In this document: one piece after another, positions 35,001 through 38,817 of the stretch
Layout of the letters: the number at the start of each line of letters is the position of its first letter
Numbering within the stretch: position 1 is the stretch's first letter
Program-made: the position numbers and the translations under genes
NCBI GenBank assembly: GCA_945871005.1
Contig: CAMBUJ010000011.1
Span: 1-38,817 of the forward strand
Length of the DNA: 38,817 nt
Reading direction: 5' to 3'
DNA from: Opitutus sp. GAS368
GTDB taxonomy: Bacteria; Verrucomicrobiota; Verrucomicrobiia; Opitutales; Opitutaceae
Notes under the pieces: generated by a model
What the model was told of the DNA's origin: nothing
The model's input: the letters and a program-made list of their open reading frames with translations, nothing else
Databases searched by the model: none

Positions 35001-35324
35001 TGTTATCCTGGCGCCGAGGTTTGGCGTGAGCGCGCGTTTGAAGTGGTGTTCGACGGAGCGTGGATCACGGGGATTTTCGACCGGGTGGTGGTCATGCGTG
35101 ATTTGGCGGGGCGGGCGGTTGAGGCGACGATTTACGATTTTAAGACCGACCGGCTGGATGCGGGAGGAGTTGAGAAAACGGTGGGGCGCTATGCGGGCCA
35201 GCTGGAGATTTACCGGCAGGCGGTGGCGCGTTTGACCGGGTTGGGGGTGGGGCAGATACGCTGCGCATTGGTGCTCACCGCACTGCGATTGGTGGTGCCG
35301 GTAAAAGCGATGGGGGCAGATTGA
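32088..35324 (+). CDS. addA: AddA-like UvrD-family helicase-nuclease
   Basis: This 1078-residue protein is an SF1A helicase with a C-terminal nuclease. Motif I is ASAGSGKT (residues 11-18). Others are VALTFTRKAAGEF (Ia), WLLDEFQDTSRGQW (II), LFYVGDVKQAIYAWRGGDP (III), QSWRSGPVI (IV), MTIHKSKGLGFDVVLLPDLEG (V) and LFYVAMTRAKRALYL (VI). The C-terminal PD-(D/E)XK domain shows FGTEVHAALAAVEW, GIFDRVVV and IYDFKTDRL. With its AddB-like partner it should unwind and degrade double-strand ends to load RecA. The ATG overlaps the upstream stop. Confidence 0.92.
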   Translation: MKSLTHQMILASAGSGKTYALTNRFVQLLAGGAPPERIVALTFTRKAAGEFFDEILNKLARAASDVAEAKRIAAEIGEPHLGPADFLKLLRGMTAAMHRLALGTLDGFFGRVVRAFPLELGLGGEFEILQEHGARRERQRVLRELFSRPNGELDDAQREFVEAFKRATFGAEEKRLAARLDHFIDLHQNLYLDAPEGAAWGQAARIWPEGSLWLEGGGDAKGAAQVLRRWAEGACTNEKQRARWDDFVAAFEAWSPGAMLPDPLLYVLEKAVEAWDELIEGAAELIIERKKQAVPAEPCAALVALTRTVFAGELKRRLEMTQGIHTVLRGYETVYHQLVRRAGKLTFADVQRLLMPELGAPRLVSGVEARDDGDADYDLAEARLAVDWRLDAKFDHWLLDEFQDTSRGQWSVLRNLIDEVVQDPEARRSLFYVGDVKQAIYAWRGGDPRLFREIFNHYNESAPGTLAEGRLDQSWRSGPVIVSAVNRVFGDAEALVARVPGPTAQRWTSEWRDHESARPQLAGQVAWLYGENDEARAALVLQLLDEIKPLERGLSVAVLVQSNESATWLADYLRREGGMAAVAASDLHVGTDNPLTTVVLALLQAAAHPGDRLAREQVRMSPLAAALEAAGWGRAEALTEGLLKQVHAEGFARTVDTWLRRLEAVLAADDGFSRERARQLAAAAQLFDETGSRDVAEFVQFAGRHVVRDAETAAVVQVMTIHKSKGLGFDVVLLPDLEGNSLSTRRREGLAIQRAADRSVEWVMDLPAKLFHEHDPVLAAHVAEAEAEAAYEKLCLFYVAMTRAKRALYLITKPVSGKSKSDNFPRLLAETLGTAGVGGDIGVGKWRGAGAYADGAADWFEASAIVSDGVAETSVESGIEVLVTAEPVVRHAARTPSGTKAGVVSGAVLFGESTAVAASFGTEVHAALAAVEWGGFSPEVLAAWQAAGMGEAVVAEARGCLESAAVEEVFACYPGAEVWRERAFEVVFDGAWITGIFDRVVVMRDLAGRAVEATIYDFKTDRLDAGGVEKTVGRYAGQLEIYRQAVARLTGLGVGQIRCALVLTALRLVVPVKAMGAD

Positions 35325-35398
35325 GCTTTACATGCGGCTGCGCAGGCTGTTTCTCGATCGGTTTCTACACCTTACTTTCAATCCAAACCTGACACCAC

Positions 35399-35500
35399 AT
35401 GGGTAACCTCAAAAAGAAACGCCGTCTGCAGATGAACAAGCACAAGCGCAAAAAGCGCTTGAAGTCCAATCGCCACAAGAAGCGCACTTGGCAGAAGTAA
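35399..35500 (+). CDS. COX24/AURKAIP1-type short ribosomal protein (bS22-like)
   Basis: This small ORF encodes 33 residues, starting [20 protein letters not shown] and ending in KKRTWQK. More than half the residues are Lys, Arg or His. The pattern [17 protein letters not shown] matches the short AURKAIP1/COX24-domain proteins that act as small-subunit ribosomal proteins (bS22/bTHX-like). It is followed by a strong terminator, which supports a real monocistronic gene. No Shine-Dalgarno sequence is seen. It is too short for usual gene-finding cut-offs. Confidence 0.85.
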   Translation: MGNLKKKRRLQMNKHKRKKRLKSNRHKKRTWQK

Positions 35501-35526
35501 GCTGCTACACTTTTTAAGCAGGTAAA

Positions 35527-35560
35527 AACCCGCCACTGGAAACCAGTAGCGGGTTTTTTT
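35527..35560 (+). terminator. Strong intrinsic terminator after the bS22-like gene
   Basis: The arms AACCCGCCACTGG (35527-35539) and CCAGTAGCGGGTT (35543-35555) pair in 12 of 13 positions around an AAA loop. The T-run 35554-35560 follows at once. It lies 26 bases after the small gene's stop. The A-run at 35524-35528 before the left arm also allows termination on the other strand. Confidence 0.88.
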
Positions 35561-35627
35561 GTTTCACGGTTGGCCGGTGGTCGGCACCCCCGCAGACAAT
35601 TGGTGTCGGTCTGGTGAATGAAAAACC

Positions 35628-35656
35628 TTGAACTGCCTCACGGGCCCATAGATATT
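35628..35656 (+). promoter_or_regulatory. Candidate sigma-70-type promoter for the pilM operon
   Basis: TTGAAC (35628-35633) and GATATT (35651-35656) are separated by 17 bases and match four or more positions of each consensus hexamer. They lie 105-133 bases upstream of pilM and after the terminator, where a promoter is required. No transcript data are available and the -10 match is modest. Confidence 0.3.
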
Positions 35657-35760
35657 CCCGAACCCGCGATCCACTTCCCCTTGGGATTGCAGGTCGAACC
35701 CCTGCTCTTGGTTGGTTTTACTTTCACTCTTTAGGTTAAACCCCGCCCGCTTCCGACCGC

Positions 35761-36813
35761 ATGTTTTTCTCTGCGAAATCTAAAGGATTTTTTGTTGATT
35801 CGGGCGTAAACGAAGTCGTTTTAGCGCGTACCTCCAGTGCCGTTAGTCCGTTTGTAATTGAGGAGATTGTCGAGTGCCCTGCAGCGGATTCAGGGGCTTT
35901 AGCCGAAGCGCTTGTAACGGTGCAGTCGGTCAAGACGCCCAGTGGCTATTTGCATGCGACCTGTAGTGTAACCAGTCCGCGCCGGTTGCTCCGACGTCTT
36001 CCGGTTGAGACTAAGCGGCTGAAGGAATCGTCTTACTTAAATGAGCTAACGGTGCAACAACTGCGAATTGACCCTGATCAATACACCCTTGCCGCGTTGA
36101 GTCCTTTTACTGGTAAGGATTACGACATGCTCAAGGCCGCAGATAAAGAAATGGTGATCTGTGGTTTGCCAAACGTAGATCGGGGCGTTTTACAGGATGG
36201 TCTCCTCGGGCATGGGATATACCCTGAAATGATGGAATTGGGGAGTGTGGCCAGTGTGGGGGCGATGATTGATTACTTGAATTTTGCCGGAGTTAAGACC
36301 CCGGTGCTCATGCTCGAGCTGGAGGCCCAATCGACCAACTCCTATATTGTTTCGGCAGCTGGCTTGGAGGCGACTAGGCCAATTGCGCAAGGATTTGATT
36401 CGATGATTCCCTTTGTGCAAAAGGAACTCGGTCTTAAGGACGAGGCGGCCGCACGTAAATTATTCCTGTCAAATGCCTTCGATTTTACCGGAATGGGTTC
36501 TGTTTTAATCAAAAAAGTGATCAAGGAGTTGCAATCCTCTATTGGGTTTTACGAGGTGCAGACAGGGCAATCCATAGGCCAAGTAGCGTGCACTCTGCTG
36601 CCCTCAAAGTTGATTTGGCTTGAGGGTGCAATTGCGGCGGATTTGGGGGTGTCGGTTTTCAAGCCCGACATTCCCGCGTGGTTGACGGCACGCTCCATCA
36701 CGCTGGCCGATCATCTGGTTTCGGCCATGCAGGATACTCGTCGTATGGGACTTTTGGGTTTGATGGTACGCAATAACGCCGGGCAAACTTCCGCTTCTGA
36801 AAAATCCACCTAA
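35761..36813 (+). CDS. pilM: Type IV pilus assembly protein PilM-like (divergent)
   Basis: This 350-residue protein is placed and sized as PilM, the actin-like cytoplasmic protein that binds the N-terminus of PilN. The start SKGFFVDSGVNEVVLAR corresponds to the first phosphate-binding strand of the actin-like fold. The segment PVLMLELEAQSTNSYIVSAAG resembles the second phosphate strand, but the classical glycines are weakly conserved, so nucleotide binding is uncertain. Assignment rests mainly on gene order (PilN-, PilO-, PilP- and PilQ-like genes follow). No clear Shine-Dalgarno sequence precedes the ATG. Confidence 0.75.
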   Translation: MFFSAKSKGFFVDSGVNEVVLARTSSAVSPFVIEEIVECPAADSGALAEALVTVQSVKTPSGYLHATCSVTSPRRLLRRLPVETKRLKESSYLNELTVQQLRIDPDQYTLAALSPFTGKDYDMLKAADKEMVICGLPNVDRGVLQDGLLGHGIYPEMMELGSVASVGAMIDYLNFAGVKTPVLMLELEAQSTNSYIVSAAGLEATRPIAQGFDSMIPFVQKELGLKDEAAARKLFLSNAFDFTGMGSVLIKKVIKELQSSIGFYEVQTGQSIGQVACTLLPSKLIWLEGAIAADLGVSVFKPDIPAWLTARSITLADHLVSAMQDTRRMGLLGLMVRNNAGQTSASEKST

Positions 36814-36823
36814 AAAATCTGCG

Positions 36824-37429
36824 GTGGCGTCTCTGCCTTCATGGCATCCTGATTTTCGGGTGCTGGATCGGCTGCCCGACATTAAGCCGGTGCGAACCAT
36901 TTTCTTTATTAATGGTGCCGCCGTTTTAGTTGCTCTCGCCCTAGCTATATACGTGGGTTACCGCGAAGTTGCCTTGTGGACGTTGCGGCAGGATACGGTT
37001 GCAGTGGAAACTGAGGTTAATAATAACAAAGTTGCTAGCCGTAAGGCGGTTGAGCTGTTTGTTAAATTCAAGGAGCAGGAACAGTCGGTCAAAGCACTAC
37101 AACAATTTGTTGCATCCGGTAAGTTGGTTTTATCGGATTTCGTTTTACATCTTGGCTCTACAATTCCTCTCAATGCACGGCTAAATTCAATCGATTATAA
37201 ATCTACGGGCGTAGTGTTAAGAGGTGATATGTCTGGTGGGGCCGAAGAGGCTAGCGGGTTGGTATTTACATACCTCGATGTGCTGCGCAGGGATAAGGTT
37301 CTCGCGGGGGCATTTGAATCGATTACCCTCAACAGTGTTGTTCGTGATGCTGGATCCGCACGAATGAGGTTTGAATTTGGGCTTTCCTTTAAAGGCGCGG
37401 TCACGAAAAAAACGGGGGGGGCGAAATGA
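36824..37429 (+). CDS. pilN: Type IV pilus inner-membrane protein PilN-like
   Basis: This 201-residue bitopic protein has a short cytoplasmic N-terminus (residues 1-25), where PilM would bind. One membrane helix follows (IFFINGAAVLVALALAIYVGY, about 26-46), then a coiled-coil-like region and an alpha/beta periplasmic domain (SDFVLHLGSTIPLNARLNSIDY). This is the PilN architecture. The start is a GTG ten bases after pilM. It ends in an ATGA overlap with the PilO-like gene. Confidence 0.78.
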   Translation: MASLPSWHPDFRVLDRLPDIKPVRTIFFINGAAVLVALALAIYVGYREVALWTLRQDTVAVETEVNNNKVASRKAVELFVKFKEQEQSVKALQQFVASGKLVLSDFVLHLGSTIPLNARLNSIDYKSTGVVLRGDMSGGAEEASGLVFTYLDVLRRDKVLAGAFESITLNSVVRDAGSARMRFEFGLSFKGAVTKKTGGAK

Positions 37430-37986
37430 AAGTAACCAAACAAACCGTCCTCAGCACTTTAAGAAAATACCCGGTCCTAACGGTTGCAGCGCTCGTTTGT
37501 ATCCCCTTGGTGATCTTGTGTTTTATTCGGGATGACGTGATTATTGAGCAGCAGGATATTCTTGATAAACTTCGAGCAGAGGCTGCGCTTTATCGGGCTA
37601 ATATCACCAATTCCAGCCAGTTGCAGCAGCAAGTGGATTTTCTTGTTCAGGTTCAGGCGGCGATCGCCAAACGGTCTTTTCCAGCAGAAAGCGTGCCGCT
37701 CAACCTTCAGTATTTTTACAAATTGGAGACCGATATTGGCATTAAGTATTTGGATCTGAATCCGGGTGGTCGAACGACATTAGCCAAAGCCAAGCCACAA
37801 GCTAAGGCTGCTTACGTTCCATTGAATTACAGGGTCTCGGTTCAGGGTAGTTTCTTTCAAATCATCACGTACCTGCGTTCATTAGAGCAAGGGGCGTTTT
37901 TTTGCCGAATCAACTCTGCTACGGTTCTTAGTTCAGGGTCTAATGTTACGCTGAATATGGATTTGGACTTACTTGGAATTCAATGA
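37426..37986 (+). CDS. pilO: Type IV pilus inner-membrane protein PilO-like
   Basis: This 186-residue protein has a short N-terminus and one membrane helix (about residues 15-33, LTVAALVCIPLVILCFI). A helical stretch with Gln-rich QLQQQVDFLVQVQAAI follows, then a ferredoxin-like domain containing VPLNYRVSVQGSFFQIITYLRSLE. That domain pattern is the strongest PilO signature. PilO pairs with PilN to form the periplasmic alignment complex. It overlaps both neighbours by four bases. Confidence 0.8.
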   Translation: MKVTKQTVLSTLRKYPVLTVAALVCIPLVILCFIRDDVIIEQQDILDKLRAEAALYRANITNSSQLQQQVDFLVQVQAAIAKRSFPAESVPLNLQYFYKLETDIGIKYLDLNPGGRTTLAKAKPQAKAAYVPLNYRVSVQGSFFQIITYLRSLEQGAFFCRINSATVLSSGSNVTLNMDLDLLGIQ

Positions 37987-38483
37987 AGTCGCTTTCAACG
38001 CTTTTAATATTGATAGCGGCTCCGCTGGGGCTTTGGGCTGAGCCGGTTTCTGACCTTTTGCCTCCGCAAACCCGTGCCGAGACGTTGAACCTCGCGCGTA
38101 CTTTGCTTGCCACTAAGCCGATGGACTTAACTGAAGAGGCGCTGGCGGCGATGAACCCGTTTAATCCACTTGTGCCGGTGGCACCGGGCGTTGACCCTGA
38201 AAAGGGACCGGTTCAGGTGGTGGAGACCGTGCTGGTTAAGGATCGGGATTTGCTTAGCAAGTTGGCGGAAGACGTCATGCCTTCAGGCATGATGCAATTA
38301 GGCGATCGTAAGGTTTTGTTGGTGGGAAAGAAGAAGCTCAAAGTCGGCGATCGGATTTTGGTTAATTCTGATTCAACCGTTTATGAGTTGGAGGTCAGTG
38401 CCATTGAACGAACAACTTTTTCGCTCCGCCTTAAAAACGAAGAAATTACCCGGCTCATCAAAGCCCCAAACAAAAAGCAATGA
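37983..38483 (+). CDS. PilP-like periplasmic pilus protein
   Basis: This 166-residue protein has a signal peptide (about residues 1-19, [16 protein letters not shown]). A linker containing MNPFNPLVP follows, then a small beta domain ([43 protein letters not shown]). PilP proteins are lipoproteins linking PilN/PilO to the PilQ secretin through a similar beta domain. Here no lipobox cysteine is present. Position between pilO and pilQ supports the role; sequence similarity to classical PilP is weak. Confidence 0.6.
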   Translation: MKSLSTLLILIAAPLGLWAEPVSDLLPPQTRAETLNLARTLLATKPMDLTEEALAAMNPFNPLVPVAPGVDPEKGPVQVVETVLVKDRDLLSKLAEDVMPSGMMQLGDRKVLLVGKKKLKVGDRILVNSDSTVYELEVSAIERTTFSLRLKNEEITRLIKAPNKKQ

Positions 38484-38817
38484 GAACACGTATAGCATTT
38501 TTGGCTGCATTGACCGTTTTACCTCCAGTTTGGGCTCAGGAGGTTGTCGTAGCCCCTGTCGCTCCCGCCCCTGTGGTCGCCCCAGCAGCCTCCGCGGCTG
38601 TAGCATCGCCCGCAGAGGCATCCGTTTCCGCCCGCGGCAAGGAAACCTCGGATGTTGATTTTCCTGACGAGGAAATTCGCGTTATTCTTCGTAACATCGC
38701 CGATCTTTATGAGTTGAACCTGGTGGTGCCGGATACGTTGCAGGGCCGCACTTCTTTGAAGTTAAGCGGGGTCACGTGGAGGCAAATTTTTCAGGTTATT
38801 TTGTCTCCCGTGGGTTA
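38480..38817 (+). CDS. pilQ: Type IV pilus secretin PilQ-like, N-terminal fragment
   Basis: The gene runs off the window after 112 codons. It has a signal peptide ([17 protein letters not shown]) and an Ala/Pro/Val-rich linker. The secretin N-domain follows: [36 protein letters not shown], then [11 protein letters not shown]. This is the STN/N0 pattern of PilQ-type secretins, which form the outer-membrane pore for the pilus. The ATG overlaps the preceding stop (ATGA). The membrane-spanning secretin domain lies outside the window. Confidence 0.88.
   Translation, partial: MRTRIAFLAALTVLPPVWAQEVVVAPVAPAPVVAPAASAAVASPAEASVSARGKETSDVDFPDEEIRVILRNIADLYELNLVVPDTLQGRTSLKLSGVTWRQIFQVILSPVG

Noticed and set aside
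35325-35398. Possible tRNA or small RNA between addA and the bS22-like gene
   Set aside because: No cloverleaf arms or CCA-like end could be found; it is a short leader.

Overview
The window looks like chromosomal DNA of a GC-rich Gram-negative bacterium, most likely a member of Verrucomicrobiota (Opitutales-like). This is inferred from protein character, from the mix of an Mla outer-membrane lipid system with type IV pilus genes, from pilus-type proteins with long extra domains, from NPCBM domains, and from a short Arg/Lys-rich ribosomal-type protein. No rRNA, tRNA, CRISPR array or transposase gene was seen. No gene-free stretch exceeds 300 bases; the longest is 35501-35760 (260 bases, a terminator plus the pilM leader).

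Layout. 1-252: end of uxaC. 268-341: a 24-bp inverted repeat. 424-3866: a tightly overlapping mlaE-F-D-C-A operon for retrograde phospholipid transport, lacking mlaB. 3909-5205: two convergent 16S rRNA methyltransferase genes (rsmD, rsmE). 5343-7754 (minus): a three-gene minor-pilin module (PilV-, PilW-, PilX-like). 7954-9012: rpsT and rdgB. 9024-12672: two membrane GT-C-type glycosyltransferases, the second ending in an NPCBM carbohydrate-binding domain.

12767-29027 is one long same-strand (minus) block. Read in transcription order it holds: a polyprenyl-phosphate-type GT2; a second PilV/PilW/PilX-like module whose PilW-like member carries about 49 copies of a Thr-Thr-Thr-x-x repeat; then, after only 40 bases, another GT2, a NodU/CmcH-type carbamoyltransferase, a GT-C-like membrane protein, a radical SAM protein, a membrane-fused spermidine-synthase-like protein and a second GT-C/NPCBM fusion. 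Most junctions are 4-base overlaps or short gaps. The central hypothesis of this report is that this block makes a threonine-rich, mucin-like pilus-associated protein together with enzymes that build and attach its glycan.

29170-35324: an AddB-like nuclease and an AddA-like helicase-nuclease (double-strand break processing). 35399-35500: a 33-residue COX24/bS22-like ribosomal-type protein followed by a strong terminator. 35761-38817: pilM-pilN-pilO-pilP-like genes and the start of a pilQ secretin gene, the envelope-spanning part of a type IV pilus machine, with visibly lower GC than the rest of the window. Pilus biogenesis, two minor-pilin modules and surface glycan synthesis therefore lie within about 33 kb and probably serve one cell-surface structure.
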